Source: JADMIH01 sp036399775
Lineage (GTDB): Bacteria > Chloroflexota > Chloroflexia > QHBQ01 > JADMIH01
Direction of reading: 5' to 3'
DNA length: 64,000 nt
Assembly (NCBI GenBank): GCA_036399775.1
Contig: DASWMJ010000094.1
Coordinates: forward strand, 23,466 to 87,465
Under the pieces are notes generated by a model that saw nothing but the letters and a program-made list of their open reading frames with translations, did no database searches and was not told where the DNA came from. The translations under genes were made by a program, and so were the position numbers. Positions 44,368 through 52,787 of the stretch are shown in pieces; position 1 is the first letter of the stretch; each line of letters begins with the position of its first letter.

Positions 44368-45567
44368 CTAATAACGAGGCATAAACCCAAATATATAAAG
44401 AGCGATAGCCACACATATTATGATGAGTATCGCAAGCCACACACGGCCAGCCCAGGATTTCTTACCGGGTACTGCCGGCTGTTTAGTTGGAACTCGCGTT
44501 ACGCGCCCTCTGGTCCCCCCTGGTGTGGAGCCGGGAGTGCTGCTCGCCGGAGTTGCCTTCTTCACCGCAGTATTGCTTTCAGCGGTAGTGGGCAACGTTA
44601 GTCTCGCCCTGTCACGTGCATCTAGAGGTACTCTATCCCACCCCCTTGCCCACATCAACTCCATTCGCCACTCATCAATGCTGGGGCACTTATCCGGGCT
44701 GGGAGCCTGCCATGCCCGCTCGAAAAGCTCACCTAACGAGGGGTGTAGATCACTGAGAAACTGCCCCAACAGCCGGTATCTCTCAGGGTCTTGAGTGGCG
44801 CAGTCTTCATCCGAAAAAAAGCTATCGCCGGAGCTTTTGGAGCGTACCGTTTCGTCCCGCCAGCCCAACATCTCAGCCACAAGCACTGCTGTTGCAAAGC
44901 GGTCACCCGTGCTCTTCCATTGGCTCTCCATTTTCTTGCGATAGCCTGGCGTGCCAGTAGGCAGCACCACCGGGTTCGGCGCTCCTGACCAATACACCTC
45001 ATCGAAGTCTATAAGGTTAACAGTGAGCTTATCCAGGTTCACCATCACGTTACCGCCGCTCAGGTCGCAGTGTGCGATCCCATTGCGCTCCAGCACGCGG
45101 GCCAATACCAGGAACTGGTATGCTATCTCCCAGCTTGCATTTTCGTCAACATCGATGTCGGAGTCTGCGCTAACTACCGCCGTCCAGGTGGTGGCGTCTA
45201 TCCAGGGCATGATGCTGCTGTAAATCAGATCGGGGTAAGATTTTAGCTCGTCAGGGTGTGACGAAGGAGTAAGATAGATTTGCTTACATGCATCAAAGCC
45301 TGGCAGTGGAGCTAATTGAGAAAGCAAGCTTTGATTCCGCACCAGTTGCGGATCACGGAAAGCCGGCAGCATCACCTTGAGGGCGTGAAGTTTGCCTGTA
45401 TCATTCTGTATCAATTGATATACCTGGGCACGCCCGCCTATCATGCGTATGGGTCTTTTTGCGAGCGGTCCTGCTTGAGCAAGCCCGCGCACCCTGTATA
45501 CGCTCCCGCCCAAAGAGAGCTCTTCATTTGCTTCCGGCTTAAATGTCGTAGTCGTAGTGGCGCTCAT
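44368..45567 (-). CDS. YegI-like membrane-anchored protein kinase of the triad
   Basis: A 399-residue paralogue of the product of 19356. It shares GGRAQVYQLI, ALKVMLPAF, HCDLSGGNVMV and DFDEVYW, with a C-terminal span (about 375-395, RVWLAILIIICVAIALYIF). The kinase domain is at about 30-300. It lies 75 bases upstream of the vWA gene and 33 bases downstream of the YukD-like gene, on one strand, so all four probably form an operon. Its sister next to the ATPase gene suggests that the same kinase type acts at both ends of the locus. Confidence 0.8.
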   Translation of the reverse strand: MSATTTTTFKPEANEELSLGGSVYRVRGLAQAGPLAKRPIRMIGGRAQVYQLIQNDTGKLHALKVMLPAFRDPQLVRNQSLLSQLAPLPGFDACKQIYLTPSSHPDELKSYPDLIYSSIMPWIDATTWTAVVSADSDIDVDENASWEIAYQFLVLARVLERNGIAHCDLSGGNVMVNLDKLTVNLIDFDEVYWSGAPNPVVLPTGTPGYRKKMESQWKSTGDRFATAVLVAEMLGWRDETVRSKSSGDSFFSDEDCATQDPERYRLLGQFLSDLHPSLGELFERAWQAPSPDKCPSIDEWRMELMWARGWDRVPLDARDRARLTLPTTAESNTAVKKATPASSTPGSTPGGTRGRVTRVPTKQPAVPGKKSWAGRVWLAILIIICVAIALYIFGFMPRY

Positions 45568-45600
45568 ACTGGTGAATAGTCTCTCCTGTATAGGTCAGGT

Positions 45601-46005
45601 TCAAGGACGTTTGAGAGGGGTGATTGTGTATGGTGCCTGTGGTTGCTGTTGTGCTGGTGGCTGAAGTGGAGCTTGAGGTTGCTGAGCCTGGGCGGCAGCG
45701 CGGTTATCCGGGCGATATTGGGAGGATGGATACCCACTGCTCATCACTGGACCTAGCGTAATTATGTCTCCGTTGAGCAGGCCTAGCGTTTTGATCGCTT
45801 CGTCCCCTTGAAGCCAGGCTTTATTCCTATCAATACGCATAGCATAGCGGACAAACTGGCCGGTTATATCCTTTTCAGGCCAACCTAACTTGCGTACCAG
45901 CAACGCCAGCAGTTCGCGCGTGGGTAACTGCTCATCTATACTGATTGTGACATCTCGCCCGATATTAAGGGCTACGTCGCGCAGTGTCACATTGATGGTA
46001 AGCAA
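45601..46005 (-). CDS. YukD/EsaB-like ubiquitin-fold protein of the type VII system
   Basis: A 134-residue protein. Residues about 1-85 have the YukD pattern: MLTINVTLRDVALNIG, a beta-grasp with LPTRELLALLVRKLG, and a final LLNGDIITLGPV. A Gln/Pro/Ala-rich tail follows. In Bacillus and Staphylococcus, YukD/EsaB are small ubiquitin-like components of T7SS with regulatory roles; in ESX systems the same fold starts EccD, which has membrane spans absent here. It is the first gene of the operon with kinase, vWA and PP2C, linking that triad to the secretion locus. Confidence 0.75.
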   Translation of the reverse strand: MLTINVTLRDVALNIGRDVTISIDEQLPTRELLALLVRKLGWPEKDITGQFVRYAMRIDRNKAWLQGDEAIKTLGLLNGDIITLGPVMSSGYPSSQYRPDNRAAAQAQQPQAPLQPPAQQQPQAPYTITPLKRP

Positions 46006-46125
46006 GTGGACCTCCGGGCTATAACATAAAGATCAACTAAACGGTGAGTTTTTATATACCCACCTCCGAAATAACTGGCTAACTGTACACAAACGTACAG
46101 GCGCGAGACCAAAAGAGAGACGCTG

Positions 46126-46159
46126 CCGAGGATAAGCTCATCACGAAAATAATCCTCGG
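46126..46159. repeat. Inverted repeat at the predicted start of the YukD operon
   Basis: CCGAGGAT (46126-46133) and ATCCTCGG (46152-46159) are perfect 8-bp complements with an 18-base spacer. It begins at the predicted transcription start (near 46160, minus strand), so it could be an operator or the first hairpin of the leader. Confidence 0.4.
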
Positions 46160-46166
46160 TAACAAG

Positions 46167-46195
46167 ATAGTATCAGAAAATCGAGCATGATGCAA
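46167..46195 (-). promoter_or_regulatory. Sigma70-type promoter of the YukD-kinase-vWA-PP2C operon
   Basis: On the minus strand TTGCAT (46190-46195) is 17 bases from TACTAT (46167-46172). It would give a leader of about 155 bases before the YukD-like ATG. The rest of the 46006-46535 gap, beyond this promoter and repeat, shows no gene. Confidence 0.5.
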
Positions 46196-46535
46196 TAGCT
46201 TTATACTATGTAAAGTCCAACTTGACCGGCTATAGGGTACAGGCCATGTTATTCCCAGCCCGCGAGCCGCAGGACTTGCGGAGCCAACCACTTCTGTGCT
46301 CAGAAACCGCCGGTAGGGTGACCAGCTTTCTGATCATGGCTGGCCAGTATCGCGATTACGAAAGAGTGGCATGAAAGACGTACTACTGATGCCTTGACCT
46401 TGAGACCACCGGATGGCCTACGTAGGTGGCCGACACAAGCTTATCTGCACGGAGCGACCACAGCGCGTAGAGCACTATGAACGCTACGAGGGGACCCCAT
46501 TTGACATGCGTAATAGTATAATGTAAATATTGCTC

Positions 46536-48128
46536 ATGATGTTTCTCGACAGGCGTGACGGCTCGCATGCGGCGAGTGTGCAACGCCATTCCAAGTGGTG
46601 GCTATTCGCGATAATCCTACTTTCTATTGTGGTGCGAGGCTGGAGTATTGGGAATGGCTTACCTTACCTTTACCATCCTGACGAGCCTCACTACGTACAA
46701 ATTTCCCAGGATATTATCAGAACGGGAGACTTCAACCCGCACTTTTTCAACTACCCTTCCCTCTTCTTTTACCTGAATGCCCTAATCTATTTACCCTTCG
46801 TACTGGTCGGCAATATAACAGGGAGTCTCAGGAGCTTTGCCGATATACCTACACCGTCAGTGCTGGTATTGGGCGTAGGCTATACAGCCATGCCTGCTAC
46901 CGTGCTTATGGGGCGGATCCTGACCCTCATCATAAGCACCGGCTCCGTACTACTTGTTTACTACATCGCCAACAGGCTTACCCATAACAGGGCGGTGAGC
47001 TTGCTGGCCTCTCTGCTCATGGCGGTGTCCCCGACCAACGTTATCAATAGCCGGTTCATAACCCCGGATACCCTTGTTACCTTCTTTGTGCTTCTCTCAT
47101 TTTGTGGATCGGTCAACGTATACCAGAGGGCCAAAACCACCCATTACGTGCTGGCAGGCGTCGCGGCGGGTCTGGCCACCGGGAGCAAATATAACGGCGT
47201 GCTCATTATCACGGCGCTGCTCGCGGCGCACTTCTTTGGCGAGGGTGTGCGAGATGGTCTTAGAGAGCGGCGACTGTATGGGGCGCTCCTTGCCGCCGGG
47301 GTCGCCTTTCTCTTGACGACGCCTTTTGCCATATTTGACTTCCCGAAATTCATCTCTGATGTAAGCAGCGAATTGCAGCATTATTCATCAGGTCATATCG
47401 GCATGGATGGCAATCCTATTGCCTGGTACACGGGATACCTGTGGGCAAACGAAGGTATTATCGCCCTCTTTGCCGTCGTCGAGGTTGTTCGCGCTATCTA
47501 TATGCGCCTGACACCTATCATCCTGCTCGTTGTTTTCCCTGCCGCATATTTCGCCTTTATAAACGCATTCGTAGTGCGGAACGATCGCACGTTGCTGCCG
47601 ATGATGCCATTTATCTTCCTGCTGGGAGCGTCCTTCCTTGCCAGGCTGCTCGATTCTCGCCCATACTTGCAGCCTGCTATGCGTAATTCCCCCATTTTTG
47701 CGGGCGTGGCGCTAGCTTTGGTGGCGGTGGCCTTTTCGGCGGTGCAAATGGTAAACGGCACGAACAACAAAATCGACAGTATCAAGAGCCGAGAAATAGC
47801 GGTGGCATGGACAAACCAGCATTTGCCCAAAGGCTCAACTATCGCCATTGAGTCATACTCACCTTACATAGACCAGGCGTATTTCAAGGTTGGGGGCTTC
47901 ACCAGGATAATAGACTATGACCCCCAATGGTACCTGGACCGGAAGTATAACTATCTGGTTTTTAGCCAACTGATGTTTGGCCGATACTACAACGAAAGAG
48001 TCAAGTATGCCCTGGAAGTAGAACAGTACGATGACTTCTTCCGCTCATTTGACCTTGTTCAGGTCTTCCATGACCAGGAAAATGAAATCAGGATTTACAG
48101 CGTGCGACAAGCCACGGGAGCACCCTGA
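46536..48128 (+). CDS. GT39-like membrane glycosyltransferase
   Basis: A 530-residue integral membrane protein with about 10-12 spans. The first extracytoplasmic loop reads LPYLYHPDEPHYVQIS, with the DE acidic pair used by GT-C (ArnT/PMT-like) enzymes, and continues GDFNPHFFNYPSLFFY. It transfers sugar from a polyprenyl carrier to an outside acceptor; the acceptor is unknown. It is related to the protein at 61253. The ATG at 46536 is chosen; a TTG at 46530 and an ATG at 46539 are alternatives. There is no good ribosome binding site, and a TTGACA at 46501 could place transcription start close to the ATG. Confidence 0.75.
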   Translation: MMFLDRRDGSHAASVQRHSKWWLFAIILLSIVVRGWSIGNGLPYLYHPDEPHYVQISQDIIRTGDFNPHFFNYPSLFFYLNALIYLPFVLVGNITGSLRSFADIPTPSVLVLGVGYTAMPATVLMGRILTLIISTGSVLLVYYIANRLTHNRAVSLLASLLMAVSPTNVINSRFITPDTLVTFFVLLSFCGSVNVYQRAKTTHYVLAGVAAGLATGSKYNGVLIITALLAAHFFGEGVRDGLRERRLYGALLAAGVAFLLTTPFAIFDFPKFISDVSSELQHYSSGHIGMDGNPIAWYTGYLWANEGIIALFAVVEVVRAIYMRLTPIILLVVFPAAYFAFINAFVVRNDRTLLPMMPFIFLLGASFLARLLDSRPYLQPAMRNSPIFAGVALALVAVAFSAVQMVNGTNNKIDSIKSREIAVAWTNQHLPKGSTIAIESYSPYIDQAYFKVGGFTRIIDYDPQWYLDRKYNYLVFSQLMFGRYYNERVKYALEVEQYDDFFRSFDLVQVFHDQENEIRIYSVRQATGAP

Positions 48129-48148
48129 TATATGTTGTAAAGTACGGC

Positions 48149-48197
48149 AGTCACTGCGCGAGAGGTTATCAGCAAGATAACCTCTCGCGCAGTGACT
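48149..48197. terminator. Perfect 22-bp hairpin terminator after the GT39-like gene
   Basis: The arms 48149-48170 and 48176-48197 match perfectly over 22 bp with the 5-base loop AGCAA, 20 bases after the stop. It lies between convergent genes and can serve both. Confidence 0.7.
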
Positions 48198-48302
48198 TCT
48201 CCGATCTACAAAACTTGTATTTCTTCTCATACGCCACGTTATGACACCTCAACATACGCCTATGGTCTGCCTGTAGCATCCTCATGGGTGTTCGCCAACC
48301 TT

Positions 48303-49223
48303 TCACCGGTTAGCATCTGCGCGGAGTGGGGCTATTACTTCTTCGGCAAAGCGGCGAACCTTGTCGGCCTCTGTAACATGCCCAAACCCGAGTATGAACT
48401 GCCGGACTCCCAGGTCAACCAGGGGGCGAAGATGAGTGAGCCAGGTGTCAGAGTCCTCCCTCGACCCCGGCAATTGCCCGTTCTCAATTGTGAAGCTTTG
48501 CGCTACGCTCTCAGGCTCGCGACCAGCTTCGGCAGCATGCTTGCGGACGATATCCCTCTTGCGGCGGTAGCTCTCCAGGTCTACCTCTCCAGGCGCACCT
48601 CCGTGATAGCGGTCCCAGATATCGGCCATCCGCCCAACGAGTGGTAGCACCAGCTTTTCGCCGCCCCCTCCTATCATTATTGGCGGAGGGAAAGCGGGAC
48701 GCGGTTCGCAGTATGCATTTTCGAGCCGGAAGTGCTGTCCCTGGAAACTGGGAGCCTCCTGCGTCCACATCAGCCTCAGGATTTCGACTGCTTCGCCAAG
48801 CTGCTGCACGCGGGTAAGCGTTGGTGGAAAGGGAAAGCTGTACGCGGCATATTCGGAGCTACGCCAACCTGCGCCAATGCCCATAATGAACCGGCCCTCA
48901 CTCAAGACCTGCAAGGTTGCAGCCATCTTCGCCAGTAGAGCAGGATTACGATAGCCTACCCCAAGCACGATAGGCCCCACATGCAAGCGAGGGAAGCGCG
49001 CAGCCAACCATGTTATCGTAGTCCAACACTCCAACCATGCGTCTGAGGGCTTGCGAAATGCGTAAAAGTGGTCTTGCACCCAGATGGAGTCGAAGTGCTC
49101 GGCTACAACAGGTAGGACCTGCATCTCCTCGTCCATGACAAGGGGTACTTTTTCTTGCTCAGGAATTCCTTCGGCGCTCATGAACCACCCGAATTTGATT
49201 GTGGGCGCAGGGTCTTGTTGCAT
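48303..49223 (-). CDS. Luciferase-like (LLM class) F420-dependent oxidoreductase
   Basis: A 306-residue TIM-barrel protein of the bacterial luciferase superfamily, with FDSIWVQDHFYAF, GVGYRNPALLAKMAATL, FIMGIGAGW and PPIMIGGGGEK. These patterns indicate a flavin/F420 monooxygenase or reductase. The start is set at 49223, where AGGAAGAG stands five bases upstream; the frame is open for 17 more codons. A second member of the family is at 51758. The substrate cannot be read from the sequence. Confidence 0.82.
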   Translation of the reverse strand: MQQDPAPTIKFGWFMSAEGIPEQEKVPLVMDEEMQVLPVVAEHFDSIWVQDHFYAFRKPSDAWLECWTTITWLAARFPRLHVGPIVLGVGYRNPALLAKMAATLQVLSEGRFIMGIGAGWRSSEYAAYSFPFPPTLTRVQQLGEAVEILRLMWTQEAPSFQGQHFRLENAYCEPRPAFPPPIMIGGGGEKLVLPLVGRMADIWDRYHGGAPGEVDLESYRRKRDIVRKHAAEAGREPESVAQSFTIENGQLPGSREDSDTWLTHLRPLVDLGVRQFILGFGHVTEADKVRRFAEEVIAPLRADANR

Positions 49224-49329
49224 AAAGCTCTTCCTATTGGAGGGTGGTCTTGCGGGGTGCAGAGGATTATGCAATCTTCGGCCTCTTCACCTGTGGTCCC
49301 AGCGGGCGCAAGGTTGCCCCATCAAGCGG

Positions 49330-50358
49330 CTAACCGGCGACCTCGATGTTCTCCTTGCCCCCATACACCGTCCACCAGGGCTGGGCACCCCTGGCGAGTA
49401 CCTGGTTGAGCGCCTCGATGTTCTGGACCCCGCGATCCTCCAGCCAGGCCTCAAGCGCGCCGACACCTTCTCTCGCGTAGACCGGGATGCCTTCCTGCCA
49501 CGTCGCGCGCCCGCATAGCACTCCACTGAACGGCGTTCCGGCTTCCGCTGCCAGTTCGAGCGTCTCTCTGAAGATTTCGTCGGTCACACCCGCGCTCAAA
49601 TAGATGAAGGGCTTGCTCGATGCGCTCGCCGCCTCGCGGAAGAGGCCAAGCGCTTCCTGTCGCGTATAGGCGGTCTGCCCGCCGTAAGCGCGTGTCCCCT
49701 CGACGTATGTCATATTCACCGGCACTTCAACCTTGAGCACGTCCACCCCATAACGCGGCTTAGAGAATTCCTCCATCGTCTGCATTACGTACCGGGGCTT
49801 GACCCTGGCGAACTCGATGCTCTTCTCTTCACCAACGTTGTCATCGTAGGCCAGCGGCTCAAGGAAGAATGCGCGGTCGAGGGCAGCGCACTCCGCCCCT
49901 ACCCTCTCGATGAACGCATGCTTGACCGTGTTGATCTCAGCATCATCGAACGGGTTGTAGTAGAGCAGTATCTTGATTACGTCGGCCCCGGCCTCGGCCA
50001 ACCGGCGCACGCTCCACTCGGAGAGAAGATCGGGCAGGCGGCCTTTTACGCTAGCGTCGTAGCCCGTCTTCTCGTAGGCGAGAAGCACACCCGTTCCCGG
50101 CGCACGCTCCTTGATGGCATCCAGCCCATACTCAGGGTCCATGAGAATAGCAGTAGCGTGTTTGGTGAGGATTTTTGTGACGGCTGTCTTGAAGGTTGAG
50201 AGGTCCTGCTCAGTAGCCGTGCCACCGTCGCCCCGCGCCTTAGCGATTGCCTTCTTGAGCGAGCCGCGCTGGTCCATAGCCGCAGCCGCTATCACCCCCT
50301 GCTCGTTCGCACAAGCATTTATCCCGTCGAACTTCCCCTTGCTGATTGTTACCTTCAT
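49330..50358 (-). CDS. lacD: Tagatose-1,6-bisphosphate aldolase (LacD-like class I)
   Basis: A 342-residue class I aldolase of the LacD family. Its opening (GKFDGINACANEQGVIAAAA, then MDQRGSLKKAI) and the Schiff-base Lys region GVDVLKVEVPV (about 208) are characteristic. It splits tagatose-1,6-bisphosphate to dihydroxyacetone phosphate and glyceraldehyde-3-phosphate and may act on related sugars. It lies divergent to a PfkB kinase gene (50738); together they could handle ketose phosphates. A repeat element separates them. Confidence 0.88.
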   Translation of the reverse strand: MKVTISKGKFDGINACANEQGVIAAAAMDQRGSLKKAIAKARGDGGTATEQDLSTFKTAVTKILTKHATAILMDPEYGLDAIKERAPGTGVLLAYEKTGYDASVKGRLPDLLSEWSVRRLAEAGADVIKILLYYNPFDDAEINTVKHAFIERVGAECAALDRAFFLEPLAYDDNVGEEKSIEFARVKPRYVMQTMEEFSKPRYGVDVLKVEVPVNMTYVEGTRAYGGQTAYTRQEALGLFREAASASSKPFIYLSAGVTDEIFRETLELAAEAGTPFSGVLCGRATWQEGIPVYAREGVGALEAWLEDRGVQNIEALNQVLARGAQPWWTVYGGKENIEVAG

Positions 50359-50460
50359 CCTGGCCCCTCCTTCTAGTCTGTTATGGCATGTCGCCTATCA
50401 TCAGCAGTATATTAGCATAAATTCGTTCGTTGACGCACAATCTGGCAGGGATTCGACTAA

Positions 50461-50616
50461 GGCTGTGTCAAAGTTGCTGGCTACGCCTGACATGAGGAAA
50501 AGAGGTTGTATCTGAACGAAAAACTGGCGGCTTCACCGCCAGTTTTTCGTTCAGATACAAAATAAAACCTCTCTTTGATCGGGCGGTGCAAGCGGAGGCG
50601 CGACTTTGACACAGCC
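50461..50616. mobile_element. MITE-like palindromic element, copy 1
   Basis: The 156-bp element has perfect 13-bp terminal inverted repeats GGCTGTGTCAAAG (50461-50473) and CTTTGACACAGCC (50604-50616). Its centre is a perfect 25-bp stem (50506-50530 with 50536-50560, loop CTTCA). It holds no gene. A diverged copy is at 54882-55036. No clear target-site duplication is visible. The remainder of the 50359-50737 gap shows no gene. Confidence 0.65.
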
Positions 50617-50737
50617 CTGGGGGTCAGGGCACGCGCCTTGCGGTTGCATGCCGAAGTGATTATGTTGGGGAGTACATTATGCATCTTCTCGTAGACATCG
50701 CGGCGAGCACCTTCCCTGAAGGCGCGAGAGCCATGCG

Positions 50738-51706
50738 ATGAGGCGACTTATCACCTGCATGGGAGAGGTCCTGGTGGACTTCCTGCCTATCGAGGAGGGA
50801 GGGCGCACGGTAGGCTTCAGGATGCACGCCGGGGGGTCGCCCTTCAATGTGGCGGTGGGGCTGGCGAGGCTCGGCCAGCCGGTGGCGTTCGCAAGCAAGA
50901 TTTCTTCCGATCTGTTCGGGCGCTACCTGAGGGAGCGCGTAGAGGCCGAGGGCATCGGCACGCGCTTCCTCCTGCCCAGCCATGCGCCCAGCACGCTGGC
51001 CTTCGTAGCGATAGAGGGAGGCGAGCCTGCCTATGCGTTCTACGATGAAGGCGCGGCCCACACTTTGCTGGGCATGGAAGAAGTGCCCGCCCAGCTATTC
51101 GACGAGACGATTATCCTGCATTTCGGCTCCATCAGCCTGTTACGTGGCACCACGCCTTTAGCGGTATTGCAGACCGTCCACCGTTTGAAGGGGAAAGCAC
51201 TCCTGTCATTCGACCCCAATCTCAGACCGGGCCTGGTGCGCGACCCTGGCTCATACCGCGCCCTGCTTGACAAGCTCTTTTCACTGGCCGATATAGTCAA
51301 GGTGAGCGCCGCCGATCTCGCATGGCTCGCGCCGGGGCAATCTATAGAGCAGGCGGCGGCAGACCTGCTGGCACACGGGCCTGCGCTCGTGGCGGTGACG
51401 CAGGGTGGCGAAGGCGTGCTAGCTTTACGCCGGGACAGCCGGATTGGGGTGCCCGGCTTCTCGGTCCAGGTAGCGGATACGGTGGGCGCGGGCGATGCGT
51501 TCAGCGCAGGGTTACTCGCGGGGCTGGTAGAGCGGGGCGTCACCACACGTTCTGACCTCGAAGAAATGCCGGAGGGAGCATTGACCGCATCGTTGGCTTT
51601 TGGCGCTGCCGTTGCCGCCCTGACGTGCATGCGCCAGGGTGCGGACCCGCCTCGACGCGCAGAGGTGGCGCACTTTCTGGACGAAGAAGCGCGACAAGGC
51701 GGCTGA
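50738..51706 (+). CDS. PfkB-family carbohydrate kinase (fructokinase-like)
   Basis: A 322-residue sugar kinase of the ribokinase/PfkB family. The N-terminal MRRLITCMGEVLVDF and HAGGSPFNVAVGLARLG signature, and the C-terminal DTVGAGDAFSAGLL (about 247) with its catalytic Asp and anion hole, are intact. It phosphorylates a sugar such as fructose with ATP; the order resembles fructokinase ScrK. It is divergent from the aldolase gene and just upstream of a luciferase-like gene. Nothing shows which sugar it uses in the cell. Confidence 0.85.
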   Translation: MRRLITCMGEVLVDFLPIEEGGRTVGFRMHAGGSPFNVAVGLARLGQPVAFASKISSDLFGRYLRERVEAEGIGTRFLLPSHAPSTLAFVAIEGGEPAYAFYDEGAAHTLLGMEEVPAQLFDETIILHFGSISLLRGTTPLAVLQTVHRLKGKALLSFDPNLRPGLVRDPGSYRALLDKLFSLADIVKVSAADLAWLAPGQSIEQAAADLLAHGPALVAVTQGGEGVLALRRDSRIGVPGFSVQVADTVGAGDAFSAGLLAGLVERGVTTRSDLEEMPEGALTASLAFGAAVAALTCMRQGADPPRRAEVAHFLDEEARQGG

Positions 51707-51757
51707 CTTGATGCAGTCTGGCAGGCTGCGCTACGACCATATTAGAGGAGGCAATAG

Positions 51758-52768
51758 ATGGCAGTCAAAGTTGGCGTGCTGGTGCCCCAGGGCTGGCACC
51801 GCGACCTGGAAGATATAAAGGACCCGGTGGAGCAATTTGAGGCGATGGTGCGCGTGGGCAAAGAATCTGAGCGGCTGGGCTTCGATTCGATATGGGTATA
51901 CGACCACTTCCACACTGTACCAACGGGCGAGATCGAGACCAATTTTGAGTGTTGGATAGCCACCGCCGCCCTGGCCCGCGAGACATCCAGGGTCAGGATA
52001 GGGCAGATGGTAACCTGCAATAGCTATCGCAACCCGGCGCTCCTGGCTAAGATGGCGTCAACCGTAGACGTGTTGAGCGCGGGCAGGCTGGACTTCGGCA
52101 TAGGCGCGGGGTGGTACGATGAGGAATACCTGGCTTACGGCTATCCCTTCCCCGATGGACCGGAGCGTCTGCGGATGCTGGGGGAAGCCCTCCAAATTAT
52201 CCGGGCCATGTGGACCGAGCCGTACGCCACCTTCGAGGGCAAATACTACCAGGTGCGCGGCGCAATCAACGAGCCAAAAGGCGTGCAGAAGCCGCACATC
52301 CCCATCTGGATAGGGGGCGGCGGCGAGAAGGTCACGCTCAAGCTGGTGGCGAAGTACGGGGACGCTTGCAACATCGGCGGCATCAACCCGGACGTGTACA
52401 GGCACAAGTTCGGCGTGGCAAGGCAGCATTGCGAAGACCTGGGCCGCGACTACAACAGTATCATCAAGTCGGCTGAGGTATTCACCCACCTGGTGCTGCC
52501 TGGGCAAACGCCGGAGCAGGCCACCGCCAAAGCACGGCGGGATGTAAGCAAGCTGGTAGGCCACGAGGTCAGCCTGGACGAGTTCCGCCAGGGCAACTTC
52601 AGGGGCTACCCGCAAGGCTTCATCGGCACCCCGCAGGAGGCCATCGAGACGTTCAACAGCATCATCGAGGCAGGGGCGGACTACATTATCCTCTACCTGA
52701 CCAACGTGGTACACCTGGACGTGTTGCAGGCATTTGCCGAAGAAGTGCTGCCCGCGATTCGTCAGTGA
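51758..52768 (+). CDS. Luciferase-like (LLM class) F420-dependent oxidoreductase
   Basis: A 336-residue TIM-barrel protein, clearly homologous to the 48303 gene product: FDSIWVYDHFHTV, NSYRNPALLAKMASTVDVLS, LDFGIGAGW and IPIWIGGGGEKVTL. It belongs to the flavin/F420-dependent luciferase superfamily. AGAGGAGG precedes the ATG. It lies 51 bases after the sugar kinase gene and may be co-transcribed with it. The substrate is unknown. Confidence 0.85.
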   Translation: MAVKVGVLVPQGWHRDLEDIKDPVEQFEAMVRVGKESERLGFDSIWVYDHFHTVPTGEIETNFECWIATAALARETSRVRIGQMVTCNSYRNPALLAKMASTVDVLSAGRLDFGIGAGWYDEEYLAYGYPFPDGPERLRMLGEALQIIRAMWTEPYATFEGKYYQVRGAINEPKGVQKPHIPIWIGGGGEKVTLKLVAKYGDACNIGGINPDVYRHKFGVARQHCEDLGRDYNSIIKSAEVFTHLVLPGQTPEQATAKARRDVSKLVGHEVSLDEFRQGNFRGYPQGFIGTPQEAIETFNSIIEAGADYIILYLTNVVHLDVLQAFAEEVLPAIRQ

Positions 52769-52787
52769 GGTTACCTTATTCGGCGGG

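Noticed and set aside
46501..46522. TTGACA and TATAAT before the GT39-like gene as one promoter
   Set aside because: The two boxes are only 10 bases apart, too close for a sigma70 promoter; TTGACA with a weaker TAAATA further on is possible but not convincing.
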